Shown here: positions 11,101-22,537 of the stretch, piece after piece
Layout of the letters: each line of letters begins with the position of its first letter
Position numbering within the stretch: position 1 is the first letter of the stretch
Assembly: GCA_039707655.1 (NCBI GenBank)
Contig: CM077670.1
Location: forward strand, 143,262,001 to 143,326,000
Direction of reading: 5' to 3'
Source of the DNA: Elymus sibiricus
Lineage: Eukaryota; Streptophyta; Magnoliopsida; Poales; Poaceae
Length of the DNA stretch: 64,000 bases
The notes under the pieces: model-generated
What the model saw: only the letters and a program-made list of their open reading frames with translations
What the model was told of the DNA's origin: nothing
The model's database searches: none
Position numbers and translations under genes: made by a program

Positions 11101-12261
11101 GAATAGGAACAAATCCTACGTAAGTGCCACTCGGAGGCATATGGAGGACACCATGCGGCAGACAGAACTGCACACAAGGTATTACAATCTGGTTTTTATT
11201 GGCCTACTCTTTTCAAGGATGCATGTAAGTTTGTCCTTTCTTGTGATGAATGTCCAAGAATTGGTAATGTTGGTAGACGTCAGGAAATGCCTATGAATTA
11301 TTCACTTGTTATTGAACCATTTGATGTTTGGGGTTTTGATTATATGGGACCTTTTCCTAAATCCAACGGGTATACTCATATTTTAGTTGATGTTGATTAC
11401 GTTACTAAGTGGGTAGAAGCTATTCCAACTAGTAGTGTTGATCATAACACTTCTATTAAATTGCTTAAAGAAGTTATTTTCTCGAGGTTTGGAGTCCCTA
11501 GATATTTAATGACTGATGGTGGTTCACATTTTATTCATGGTGCTTTCCGTAAGTTGCTTGCTAAATATGATGTTAACCATAGAATTGTATCTCCTTATCA
11601 TCCTCAGTCTAGTGGTCAAGTTGAATTAACTAATAGAGAAATAAAATTGATTTTGCAAAAGACCATTAATAGATCCAGAAAGAATTGGTCTAAGAAACTT
11701 GATGATGCATTATGGGCTTACAGAACTGCTTATAAAAATCCTATGGGTATGTCTCCGTATAAAATGGCTTATGGAAAAGCATGTCATTTACCTCTTGAAC
11801 TAGAACATAAAGCTTATTGGGCAATTAAAGAACTCAATTATGATTTTAAACTTGCCGGTGTGAAGAGGTTATTTGATATTAGCTCTCTGGATGAATGGAG
11901 AACCCAAGCCTATGAAAATGCTAAGTTATTTAAAGAGAAAGTTAAAAGATGGCATGATAAGAGAATTCAAAAATGGGAATTCAAAGTAGGTGATCATGTT
12001 TTATTATACAATTCTTGTTTGAGATTCTTTGCAGGAAAACTTCTCTCCAAATGGGAAGGATCGTATATCATCGAAGAAGTTTATCGCTCCGGAGCCATCA
12101 AAATAAACAGCTCCGAAGGTAATAATCCGAGAGTGGTGAATGGACTAAGAATTAAGCATTACATTTCAGGTACTCCCATTAATGTTGAAACTAATATTAT
12201 TGAAACAATTACATCGGAAGAGCACATAGAAGAGTCCTTCCGGAACGCTCCAGAACCCTGA
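8122..12261 (+). pseudogene. Athila-type protease-reverse transcriptase-RNase H-integrase, one premature TAG
   Basis: The frame is open for 994 codons (8122-11103), hits TAG at 11104-11106 and continues in the same phase for another 384 codons to 12261. Domains in order: gag C-terminus; aspartic protease with [12 protein letters not shown] (Asp210, nt 8749); reverse transcriptase with the FMDDF box (residues 645-649); RNase H with [10 protein letters not shown] (Asp794) and TDHAAIKYL; integrase with an HHCC zinc domain just after the stop and a D,D35E core. The integrase acids are at nt 11338, 11515 and 11623, and exactly 35 residues separate the last two. The stop most likely arose from CAG, since family members I recall have Gln there. 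Apart from that codon the pol frame looks undamaged. Confidence 0.92.
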
Positions 12262-12596
12262 AAAGGGGTAGGTATGTGATACGGTAAGTAAACCGACTCC
12301 AAAAATTCCATAAAAAATATTTCTGTTAGTTTTGGAATATTAGAGAAATTACAAAAATATGAAATAGCCGAGGGGACCCACGAGTCACCCACAAGGCAAC
12401 AGGGCGCGACCCACCCGGGGCGCGCCGTGATGCCTTGTGGGCTACATGTGTGCCTTCCCGAATCCGTTTTCTTCCCATATGCTTGTTTTGCAAGATAAAA
12501 ATTCTTTATATATACTCCCATATGTTCTGACCACCGTATCGCAAGTTTTTCCTCTGTTCTTGTTTCGGGCTATTTTTCTAATAAATCTAGATCGTC
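12262..12596 (+). promoter_or_regulatory. Internal hairpin-TATA module upstream of the 3' ORF
   Basis: The stretch after integrase has a GC-rich inverted repeat (12388-12408 with 12421-12441). Its outer arm sequence (CCCACAAGGCAACAGGGC) is the same as in the LTR palindrome. About 65 bp further on is an AT-rich TATA-like sequence (TTTATATATAC, near 12505), and the ATG of the next ORF is at 12597. This repeats the order seen in the LTR, which suggests an internal promoter. That function is an inference. Confidence 0.45.
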
Positions 12597-13025
12597 ATGT
12601 CTCCCCGAAGACTCTGCACCAAGCATCGAATTGTTCAACCTTCACCCGGCAAACGTCCTTTCAGTGAAGTATATTATGAGTGGTCGTCCGGAGAGGAGGA
12701 CACTGCTATGGAGGAGGAACCGGGAAACGTCGCAGAGGACCGGATTCAAGGAGAAGAAGATTAAGCCGTGCACAGGAAGGAAACTACAGAAAAGTGAGAT
12801 ATATTGCAAACTCTTCAGCATAACCTTTCTCTATCTGAAATTAATGCATTAAGGGCTGTTGAAGCAATTTGTGCTCAGAATACTTCGCTTACTCGTGAAG
12901 TTATTGTGTTAGAAGAGCAGAATCATGCCCTTCGAAGGATCAATCGTAATCTGGGGTACTGGCTAAAGATGAAGGACAAGCCCACCACCTCACCATCACC
13001 ACCATCACCGAAGAAGGAGACTTAA
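12597..13025 (+). pseudogene. Small 3' ORF of the Athila-type element (unknown function, coiled coil)
   Basis: An ATG at 12597 opens a 142-codon frame that ends at TAA 13023-13025 and is broken by TAA at 12762-12764 and TGA at 12795-12797. The N-terminal part is basic (MSPRRLCTKHR), the middle is acidic (SSGEEDTAMEEEP) and the C-terminal part has a leucine/isoleucine heptad pattern typical of a coiled coil (LSLSEINALRAVEAI). The tail is proline/serine-rich and ends in lysines (SPSPPSPKKET). It sits where some Athila elements carry an envelope-like gene, but I see no signal peptide or membrane segment, so I do not call it env. I do not recognise the family. Confidence 0.6.
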
Positions 13026-14468
13026 GTACATGGGTATGGGCACTCCCCTTGGCTTGTGCCAAGCTTGGGGGAGGCGCCCCGGTATCGTATCACCATCACT
13101 TTTTCATCATCATTATCTATCTTAGTTCGATCCTTAGTTATTTCGTGATTTAGAGGAATAAAATTTTAGTATGATTTAGTTTCTAGTGCTTGCTTTGTGA
13201 TCTATCTATCTATGTAATCGTGTGTGAAAGTTATATAATAAAGTGTAGTTTGAGTTGAGTGATGACTTCACATAAAAGAAGTATAATTGATAGAACTTGT
13301 TGGAGGTTGACAAACATAGCATTGGTCATTGTAGCAATTCATGAAAAAGTAATAAAGGAAGAGAGCTCTCACATATAAATACACTATCTTGGACATCTTT
13401 TATGATTGTGAGCCCCCATCAAATATTCTATGTCAATTAGTTGACGTTGGACAAGGAAGACAACGTAATGGGTTATGTTTGCTTATATTCACATAGAAGT
13501 TATATTGTGTTGTTTGCCCCGTATCTTTTGCTAGCCAAAAATCCGCACCAAGTAGAGATACTACTTGTGCATCCAAAAACCCTTAAACCTAGTTTCATGC
13601 CATGAGAGTCCACCATATCTACCTATGGATTGAATAAGATCCTTCAAGTAAGTTGTCATCGGTGCAAAAGCAATAAAAATTGCTCCTAAATATGTATGAA
13701 CTTTTATTGTAAGGGAAAATAAGCTTTGTACGATCTTGTGATGGTGGAGCAATAAAAGCAACAGACTGCATAATAAAGGTCGCTATCACAAGGGGCAATA
13801 TAAAGTGACGTTCCTTTACATTAAGAGCTTGCACATCCAAAAACAAAAGCGCATGACAACCTCTGCTTCTCTCTGCGAATGGCCTACCTTTTACTTTATG
13901 TATTTACTTTCATGCAAGAGTCAATAGTATTCTTCTCTATTCCATTTTTATTTTCTCTTTCGGCAAACATCATGTGGTGGGGATTCATCCATGCATATAT
14001 ATCTAGTTGAATGTAGGTGATCATGAGTTATTATTGTTGACATTACCCTTGAGGTAAATATGTTGGGAGGCAAAATTATAAGCCCCTATCTTTCTATGTG
14101 TTCGACTGAAACTTTTGCTCCATAAGTATGACGTGAGTGTCAGCAATCATAGAAGACTAAATGATAGTTGAGTATGTGAACTTGCTAAACAAAGCCCTTA
14201 CATAGACTCTTTCTGATAATATGATGAATTGCAATTTCTTCAGTGACTGAGATCATAGTTTGTTAGTTTTCAATTTAGTTTATGGTTCATACTTTAACTT
14301 GTGGATGAATTGTCACTTTTTCATGAGAAGTTTTATGACGATATATTGCTGTTATAATAAAGATCATGATGCTCCATGTCCGTATTTTATTTTTATCGAC
14401 GTCACTCTCTCTAAACATGTGGTCATGATTATCGATTTCGACTTTTCGCTTGAGGGCAAGCGAGGTCT
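13026..14468 (+). other. Athila-type 3' untranslated region
   Basis: About 1.4 kb of AT-rich sequence lies between the small ORF and the polypurine tract. It has no reading frame I would call. It starts with a polypurine-like motif at 13061-13074, identical in its first 13 bases to the tract next to the 3' LTR. Confidence 0.7.
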
Positions 14469-14482
14469 AAGCTTGGGGGAGT
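14469..14482 (+). other. Polypurine tract of the Athila-type element
   Basis: AAGCTTGGGGGAGT directly precedes the 3' LTR start at 14483, the place where plus-strand priming is expected. Confidence 0.85.
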
Positions 14483-15985
14483 TGATATGTCCAATTTGCA
14501 TCATGATTTCCTATGAATAATTATTGTGTTTTTAATCATTATTTCACTTTATGGTACAATTCTTATGCCTTTTCTCTCTTCTTTTGCAAGATTTACATGA
14601 AGAGGGAGAATGGCGGCAACTGGAATTCTGGACCTGAAATAGCCACATCAGAGATACCTATTCTACAGAGCTCCAATTGACCTGAAACTTCACGAAGATT
14701 TTTTATTAAATATATAAAAAATACTGGAGAAAAGAAATACCAGAGGGGACCCACCAGTTGCCCACAAGGCAACAGGGCGCACCCTGATGCCTTGTGGGGC
14801 CCCTGGCTGGTGTCTGGCCCCCTCCTTCTGCTATATGAAGCCATTTGCCCTAGAAAAAAATCAAGAGAAGACTTTCGGGACGAATCGCCGCCGTCTCGAG
14901 GCGGAACCTGGGCAGGAGCAATTTGCTCTCCGGCGGAGCGATTCCGCCGGGGATACTTCCCTCTGGGAGGGGGAAATCGAAGCCATCCACATCACCAACG
15001 ATCCTCTCATCGTGGGAGGACCAACGTTCATCAACATCTTCTCCAGCACCATCTCATCTCAAACCCTAGTTCATCTCTTGTATTCAATCTTTGTATCAAA
15101 ACCTCAGATTGGTACCTACGGGTTGCCAGTAGTGTTGATTACATCTTGTAGTTGATGCTAGTTGGTTTATTTGGTGGAACATTATATGTCCAGATCCTTA
15201 ATGCTATTCAATACCCCTCTGATCTTGAACATGAATATGATTTGTGAGTAGTTACTTTTGTTCTTGAGGACATGGGAGAAGTCTTGTCATAAGTAATCAT
15301 CTGAATTTGGTATTCGTTTGATATTTTGATGATATGTATGTTGTTGCTTCCTTTAGTGTTGTCGTGTGAACGTCGACTACATGACACTTCACCATCTTTG
15401 GGCCTAAGGGAAGGCATTGTGGAGTAGTAATTAGATGATGGGTTGCTAGAGTGACATAAGCTTAAACCCTAGTTTATGCGCTATTCCGTAAGGGGCTGAT
15501 TTGGAGCCATATGTTTCATGCTATGGTTAGAGTTATCTTAATTCTTCTTTCATAGTTGCGGATGCTTGCGAGAGGGGGTAATCATAAGTGGGAGGCTTGT
15601 TCAAGTAAGAACAGCACCCAAGCACCGGTCCACCCACATATCAAATTATCAAAGTAGCGAACGTGAATCAAACAAACATGATGAAAGTGACTAGATGAAA
15701 TTCCTATGTGTCCTCGAGAATGCTTTGCTTATTATACGAGTTCGTTCCAGCTTGTCCTTTGCTACAAAAAGGATTGGGCCACCTAGCTACACTTTTGTTA
15801 CCGTTACTACTTGTTACTTGTTACGAATTATCTTTCTATCAAAACTATCTGTTACCGCTACTTTCAGTACTTGTAGAGAATACCTTGCTGAAAACCGCTT
15901 GTCATTTCCTTCTGCTTCTCGTTGGGTTCGACACTCTTACTTATCGAAAGCACTACGATTGATCCCCTATACTTGTGGGTCATCA
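14483..15985 (+). repeat. 3' LTR of the Athila-type element
   Basis: The 1,503-bp LTR runs from TGATATGTCC to GTGGGTCATCA and aligns with 5939-7437. It is followed directly by the CACGC duplication. Confidence 0.95.
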
Positions 15986-16162
15986 CACGCCCATCACCTT
16001 TGATCATAAAGATCAGCCGAGGTCAACCCCGAACAGGTGCCCCGCCACCTTGGTCCTTGACCCAATCGTGGGCAGCTGCCGTGTCCGAAAAGTACTAATG
16101 GACGGAGGCAGCAGCCTAAATTTAATATACGCGGACACTCTGGATAGAATGCAAATCGATAA
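15986..16162 (+). pseudogene. A: protease fragment, cut by the CACTA insertion
   Basis: After the TSD copy the plus strand encodes PITFDHKDQPRS, LVLDPIVGS and the protease active-site segment VLMDGGSSLNLIYADTL. The same order occurs in element B (PITFDKHDHPTS, ILMDGGSSLNLIYEDT). It is the continuation of the A gag-protease frame interrupted at 5938, and stops at 16162 where the CACTA terminus begins. Confidence 0.85.
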
Positions 16163-16178
16163 CACTACAAAAAAAACT
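16163..16178 (+). repeat. CACTA terminal inverted repeat (one end only)
   Basis: CACTACAAAAAAAACT begins right where the protease frame of element A breaks off. The preceding bases TAA (16160-16162) would be the 3-bp target duplication, but the partner end is not present. Confidence 0.8.
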
Positions 16179-16785
16179 TCCGTGATGATACGTCTTTGTC
16201 ACAGTAGGTCACATTTTCTGTCATGCATGTACATCCATGATGATTTTATGACATAATCAAGATAGTCATACCTGTGTTGTCGTAGAAGTGTTCCACGACA
16301 ATACTAAAATTATCATCATGGAAGTGACCACTTCCATGACGATAAATGTCGCGTCATGGAAGTGTTTTCATCAAGGGTAACCGACACGTGGCATCCACCA
16401 TAACGGGTCGCCGTTAAGCTATCGGGTTCCGGTTTGGATCCGATAACCCGTTAACAGCCCTGACGAATGGGGATTTTCCGCGTGTAAAATTCTCATTGGC
16501 CAACAGAACCACGTGTCGGGCCGGCGTTGTGATAGATGTCGTCCATTCATTGCATGAGACGCACATATGGAACAGTGACACATGGTACGGCCCAACAGTG
16601 ACCCATTTAGGTTATAAAGTCCGGCCTGTTTGACTTGGTCAAAAGTTAACGGGCCGGCCCATGGAAAGCCTGTTACCGGCCTGTTCGCATACAGCCCATT
16701 TACGGCCTGGGTACTCACGGCCCGTTATGGCCTTTAAAAATTCGGCCCAGTAGCGTCATGTGGGCCGTCCCATATGATTCCAGCC
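16179..16785. repeat. CACTA subterminal region, left part
   Basis: There is no reading frame worth calling. The region contains paired motifs such as ACTTCCATGACGATAAAT and its near-inverse, and from about 16570 on it is dense in GGCCCA/GGGCC(G/C) motifs. Such short repeats are typical transposase-binding arrays next to CACTA ends. Confidence 0.65.
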
Positions 16786-17277
16786 TGTCGGTGTAAAAAC
16801 CGGCATACCTCGGGGTAGGGGGTCCCGAGCTGTGGATCTCGGATCGGTGGTAACAAAGACAAGGGAGACGGTATTTACCCAGGTTCGGGCCCTCTTAATG
16901 GAGGTAAAACCCTACGTCATGCTTCTGTTTTATATTAATGGAGATGTATCGAGTACAGAGTTGATCTACCTCGAGATCGTAATGTGTGTCTAACTTTTAG
17001 GGCTAGGTGAGTGATATTGTGTTGATCCCCCCTACGGGCTAAACCCTATGGCTTATATACATGCCAGGGAGGGTATCTAGGGTTACAAAGTCGGTATCTA
17101 GGAGAGAGGCGGCAGGAGAGATCTTGGAGTATACGTCAAGTCTTCGGTAGAGACAGTCTCGATCACGCTTCCTGTGTACAGCCTCCGGAGTCCATCTTGA
17201 TCACGTACGTGGGCCGCTCGGCCCATCCGAGGAGACGGGCCGGCTGGGCTAGCACCCCCTAATCCAGGACACCGTCA
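16786..17277 (-). repeat. 3' LTR of element B
   Basis: It is read as TGTCGGTGTAAAAACC to ACACCGTCA on the plus strand and aligns with 30359-30850. A purine-rich tract on the minus strand (complement of GTAGCCCCCAAA, 17278-17289) lies next to it as polypurine tract. Confidence 0.93.
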
Positions 17278-17730
17278 GTAGCCCCCAAATTGGTCTTCTA
17301 TGCCGAGGACGACAGGCACCATCTCAGATCCAGAGTCTTTGGCTTGACAGATGAGTTGCCCTTCATATTTCATCTTCTCTTAATGGAGTACTGTCATCCG
17401 AGGTCCAGCCGAGCTTGCACCCTGCCCGAAGGGGGTAGATATCTTAGCCTCAAAGGCTCGTTGTTTAGGTATGAACGGTCCAATCCGGCCGGACAACTTT
17501 ATCGAAGAGGCTTGCCCCACGACAGGTCGAGCAGTTACTGCCTCCCCCCCCCCCCTAAATCGTGGTTTGAGGCAGCCTTTTACTGGCACGTCCCCTCGAG
17601 GCAGAGATCATGCTCGTTTTCTTAGGGATATCATCAAGATTTTGTTTCCCCCCATATGCTCAACGGCATTTTTGATGGGAATAGCGAGTTTATCGGCGCA
17701 GCTAGGGGGACTCTTGGCCTTTCACAGGCT

Positions 17731-17738
17731 TATAAGAG
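17731..17738 (+). promoter_or_regulatory. TATA-like box of the antisense gene in B
   Basis: TATAAGAG lies 127 bp before the ATG at 17865. It is on the strand opposite to the retrotransposon itself. Comparable AT-rich boxes precede the antisense genes of C (near 46610) and A (near 58425 on the minus strand). Confidence 0.45.
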
Positions 17739-17864
17739 CAAAAAAGGAGGACAGCACAATCCACCATGCTCCCATTCTCCCCCTCTATTGCCTCGTCTAG
17801 CTCCAGCGCTCAGGTCCATCCTGCCCGCTTTTCCCTTTCGCGAGCCCAACCACCACCACTAGCC

Positions 17865-20800
17865 ATGGCCGACACCCTCAAGGAGCACTGGGGCGGCTCC
17901 ATCGTGACGGCCGCGACCATCTTGGAGCTGCGCGGTGCGGGGTACCTGACCTCCGCCACCGTTGCCCGCGCTCTGGTGGCTGGCCAGCTGGTGCCCGCTC
18001 CTAACGCCGGGGAGCGGGTAGTCTTCGTCCCCCACCTCATCCGAGGTCTGGTGTTCCTGTTGCATCCCTTCGTGCGTGGAGTGATGTACTACTATGGGCT
18101 GGACTTCCGCCACATGGCCCCCAACTCCATTCTTCACCTCGCCTCCTTCATCACGATCTGCGAGGCCTTCCTCCGCTGCGAGCCGCACTTCGGCCTATGG
18201 CTGAAGCTCTTCGGGATTAAGCCGAAGTCCAGCGGCTCGGATCTCGCGGAGTGCGGAGGGGCCATGATCAGCAAAAACCAGGGGGCCACCTGGTTCAAGG
18301 GCACCTTCATCGAAACGGTGAAGGAGTGGCAGAAAGAGTGGTTTTACATCACAGAACCACTCGCCCCTGGTCAGACCGCGGTCCCGGCTTTCTCAGCCGG
18401 GCCTCCCAAGAAGATCAAATCCGGGAAGGAAAAGGGCGTCGCCTGGGGGAACCTAGAAGAGGTGGAGACCCTGATCGACAGGATCTTGTGGTGGTCCACC
18501 ACGGGGAAGGTTGAGCTTGCCGACATCATCAACGTCATGCTCAACTGCCGCATACTCACTCTCCAACTTCGGGCTACCCCGATGTGGGCACAAAAGCCCG
18601 AGGACATGGACACCATCACCACCTTCTTCCCCTCCACCTTGGCCGCTATGTGGACAAGACTCATGAAGCTGGCCAAGGACAAGATCCCCGAGGAAGGGGA
18701 GGACCGCGGCCTCGAACACGGCTATGAAGCCCCCCCGGTGAGTGGTCCTGCCCCTCAATCATTATTCTTTGCCCATCGTACCAAGGAGTAAAATTTTGCT
18801 TGAATCGTTGTGTTTGATGTTTTGCAGAAGTGGTTGGCCTGGGTACAAGGAGTGCGATGCCTGGCCCCACTGACAGAGGAGCCTCTGACTCCCCTACTCT
18901 CGGCGCTCCTAACCGAGGAGCCGCACGTGGTGGCCCCCAAAGGGATGAAGTCCCAGAGGGGTAGGTCAAGTGCTCGGACTCGCGGGACTTCGGTCACCCA
19001 GTCCGAAGAGACCCACACCTCCGCTGCGCAAGACAGTGACGCAGAGGAGGGTGAGGAGATAGAGGTCCCCCCCCCCCCCCGAAGGGGAAGAGATTGGCGT
19101 TAGAAGACACCGACGTGGGCATTCCGCCGAAGGGCCGCAAGAGGACCAGGCGAACCTCCTCCGGGGCTGCCAACAAGTTGTGGGAGAGAGCCGAACTCTC
19201 TGGTGACTCAGAAGAAGACCTCCTCGCTGTGGGGAGGAAGAAGCCGGTGCCCCGAGGTTAAGCCATCGTCTTTGCATCCTGTATTTTAATTCGACAAGTT
19301 ATTTCTAGGCAAGGGGAAACTTACAGAGGCGTCTTTTCATATGTCTTCCACCAAGGATAATCCCTAGTGGTTCCTCAAGCGGGTAGCCATCCGCCAGCGG
19401 GACTCCAAAGCCCGCTGATCCTCCCTCGGCGCATGACGGGCTAGGGGAGGCAACATCCACATTGGTCCCTGACGTTAACATGACGGGGGTCGACGAGGTG
19501 GCCATCATGGCCGAGGTCGACACCTCGGCCCAACAGGACCCGGGGGAGAAGCGCCCCGCGGTCATCGAAGAAGGGCTGGGCCAGTCATCGGCCCAACCGA
19601 CATCTACCTCGGCTCTGCTGCCCCGGGTGGAGGCTCCCGGGTAGATGCATCCTAGGTCATCCCTCCACCTCAGCCAACTGCCCAAGGACGGGCTGGCGCG
19701 GGGTGGACCGAGGAGATGGAAGACGCCCTAAAGGGCTCCTCCATCAAGGAAGAGCACCGTGCCTTGATAGGCGTGGCGCTACAGGGCTACCGGTCCACAG
19801 GGGCCGGCCTGCATGAGGTTTTCAAGAACCTCATAGCAGGTTTCGAGATATGCCTTCTATCTGCACATCCAGTCTAATTTGTTTATTTGAACTTTTTTAA
19901 GTTATGAGTTTGTCCGAGGACATAAGAGTACAGCCTGCTAAACGGCTTAGTGAGTGAGTAGTCCCTGAGCCTGAAGTTGGTTTCAAGAAACCGGCATTGG
20001 GGTCATTTGAATAAGTAGGAGCCCGTTAAGTAGCCCCCAGGGCGCTGCTTGAGACAGCCGTCCTAGGACCTTTTAATGATTTAACTGTTCCCTTTGTAAT
20101 AAGGATCTCTTTTTTTTATGCCAGGTTTCGACCTCGGTTCCGGACTCCGTCTCCGAGGACATTGCGGAGATGAACTGGAAACTTGAGAGGTCCCAGGAGG
20201 AGCTCATCCTGGCAAACCAGAAACTCGAGCAGTCTCAAGGTAAGCAAGTTTAAACTTGGCCTGTACTTTGGATGAAGGAGGTACGATATGCTTTGTTAAA
20301 GAAAACAACTAAGGCCGTACTGTTTTGACAACAGCAGCGTTAGCGGAGCTGGAGATGCTCAAGGCCGAGCTCGAAAGGGCTCGGCTAGAGGTGCGGCAGC
20401 AGGAGGCTACTGCCGCCGCGACAGAGAAGGCCCGGGCCACCGAGAAGGCGGCCGGGGCGAAGCACCAAGCGCGGGTGCAGGAGGTTGAGGAGACCCAGAA
20501 GGGCTTGTTTGAAGCACGCGACAAGCTTCAGGAGTAGGGGCAATGAACAAAGGAGGAGCTCGAGAAGCTTCAACTTGCCCATTCCGAGGTCAAAACCTCG
20601 GGCCGAGCGGACCACAAGGTGCTCCAGCAAGTGGAGCAAATCGCCTCGGGAAAGCTATTTTTGCTGCAGTGTTCGTTTGGCAGCAAAGGGTGTGTCGAGC
20701 TCATCCAGTTATGGCGTTCTACAGAGATCTTTGCGGATCTTTCGCAGAGCGCGGCAGATGCGGTGGCATACTTCGGCAAGCTAGCGGGCCACAAGGTGGA

Positions 20801-21203
20801 GAAGGCCTTCTGGGGGCAGTTCCCGGGGTTGCCGTCCGCACAGCTGCTGAATCATCGAGTGAAGCAGCTGGTGGAGTTGTTTCGCATGACAAGACCGGCG
20901 CTCCAGGACCTCTGCATCGCATTGTGGCCTGCCGAAGCCATGCCAAACAGCCTCTTCGGCCTTACGGCCCGTCTCCGAGACGTCGTGCCTTGCGTGGACC
21001 GCTGGAAGAGGTCCGCGTGCTTTGAAGGAGCGCGGAGGGCGTACGCCTGTGTGAAGACGCACTTCCGAAAGGTTGATGCGGTGACATGTGCCGCGGGCCC
21101 TCCTGTCGACAAGCCGCGCACCGCCGAACAGTTCTTCGCCAAGGTGGAGGCGGGAGCTCATACCATAGAAGCCATGCGTCCAAAGGACACTATGTATTTC
21201 TAG
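17865..21203 (+). pseudogene. B: antisense spliced gene, Transposase_28-type ('putative gypsy type transposon' family)
   Basis: Exon 1 (17865-18737) gives 291 codons from MADTLKEHWGG and contains the conserved block LLHPFVRGVMYYYGLDFRHM with PNSILHLASF. The donor G|GTGAGT at 18738 and the acceptor TTTGCAG at 18827 define an intron, with exon 2 starting AAGTGG in phase. Exon 2 is a charged, low-complexity region that loses its frame in a run of 14 C (19067-19080). Later exons encode an alanine/glutamate-rich coiled coil (from about 20334) and a conserved C-terminal block (FWGQFPGLPSAQLLNHRVKQ) ending at TAG 21203, with stops at 20535 and 20544. Tat elements commonly carry such an antisense gene next to the 3' LTR. 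Its function is not known. Confidence 0.75.
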
Positions 21204-22537
21204 ACAGTACTTCGGAATGCCGAAGTGTATGATGTATAAAACTTTATCTTTAGGTTGAATGAAGATGGCTTTAAATTCCATGTGTGTTGCTTTATGATTG
21301 ATTTTTCCTCCGATATGATTATTTTAAAATGAGAGTGGCCAGTCGTCGGCTTCAGCCCCTGTAGGTCATACAAAGGGTGTTCCTTAAGGCACACTTGACC
21401 CTTAGCCGAAGTCTCGGTACCCGGAGGTGGTCGGTGCTTTATAGGAACTAGGCAATCAGACTATAGTGACTTTATACCTTTCACTTAGTCATAGGAGTTT
21501 GACTATGGGGGATGATGACCAGCCCCCGGTGTGGGAAGTGTTCGGCCAGGTCGGCCAAGGTCTAGGCCATGACACACTTCGGCTAGGAATGAAAGCCCTT
21601 CGTTTAACAAGGGTGATCTCTATCGTCACATCGCTTGACGCGGTCTACGGATGGCGGATCATTTTACTCATACCTAGATAGTCACTTTTCGGCTTTCTCC
21701 ACTGAGGCGCTATGCCAATTAACCTGTCAGCACAATCGCAGTGGTTCTCCCGTTACGCCCTTAGCCGAATTCATCGAAAATTTAAGGGGTACACATAGGA
21801 GGCGGGCAACCCAACCATTGACCAAAATCTAGGTTCAAAACTGATGCATATAAGGCCAAAATCTGAGACACCGAGTACTTCGGACTTGTTATACAATTGT
21901 ATCTTTTTTAGAGAACTTCGTCGTCCCACAGGGGCCATGCTGATAAAGAAATATGATAGAGACCTTGAAGAGGCACAGTTTCTTTATTTCATAATTTCAA
22001 GCGTGTACATGCCCAGCTGCGGTGAGAGGAATTAAAAGAATACAATGTAAAAAGTAAAGAAGAAAGAGGAAGAAACAGGGCGGATAATTGCTAACGGATT
22101 TTGAAAAATCCGGGCCGCTACCTGCCACACGTCTCCGTTTCCGAGCTGTTTACCAGATGTTCACCATTGATGGTGAGAAATTTGTGAAGGTTGATGCCCT
22201 TCTGGTCCTTTATACACTTCAAGTGTTTGATTGACCGGGCTCCTTTAGAGGAGGCATTGCCGAAGTCCGTTCTATGGTTGAAACCACATGGACATAGTCG
22301 CATGTTTGGCTATTTCTTGTAAAGAGACTTGCCTGTGCAGGGGCTCGAAGCCACGTCTTTGCTTGGTTGAACCGGGCCGACGTTTGGGTAAATATTTGGC
22401 TCCTCGACAGCCCAGGGAATCTTCAGTGCGAAATTATGCACTCTGGGGACGTAGTGCCCACTCCAGAGAGGGCACGCGAGGAGCCCGCATCCCTATTTTG
22501 GGTGCGGGGGTACTTGGCCGAGGTCGATTTGTGCAGC
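21204..22537. other. Element B: region without a recognised gene
   Basis: The stretch 21204-22040 resembles the stretch after the antisense gene of C (49531-50220). The stretch 22090-22303 has a short open minus-strand frame (22118-22303) that I cannot assign. In C, pol follows at the equivalent place, so the missing pol of B was probably deleted here. Confidence 0.6.

Larger units (their letters stand above)
5939..15985 (+). mobile_element. Athila-type Gypsy retrotransposon, structurally complete
   Basis: This 10,047-bp element has two LTRs of about 1.5 kb, a tRNA-Asp-type PBS, gag-protease-pol in one direction, an extra downstream ORF, a polypurine tract and a perfect 5-bp TSD. The reverse transcriptase, protease and integrase sequences are of the Athila lineage as I know it from grass genomes. 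It interrupts element A between gag and protease. The coding frame carries three stops and one frameshift, so this copy cannot make its own full polyprotein. The LTRs differ at roughly 5 percent of sites over the part I compared. Confidence 0.93.

Noticed and set aside
12597..13025. Envelope-like gene in the Athila-type element
   Set aside because: No signal peptide, membrane segment or size fit. It is described only as a small coiled-coil ORF.
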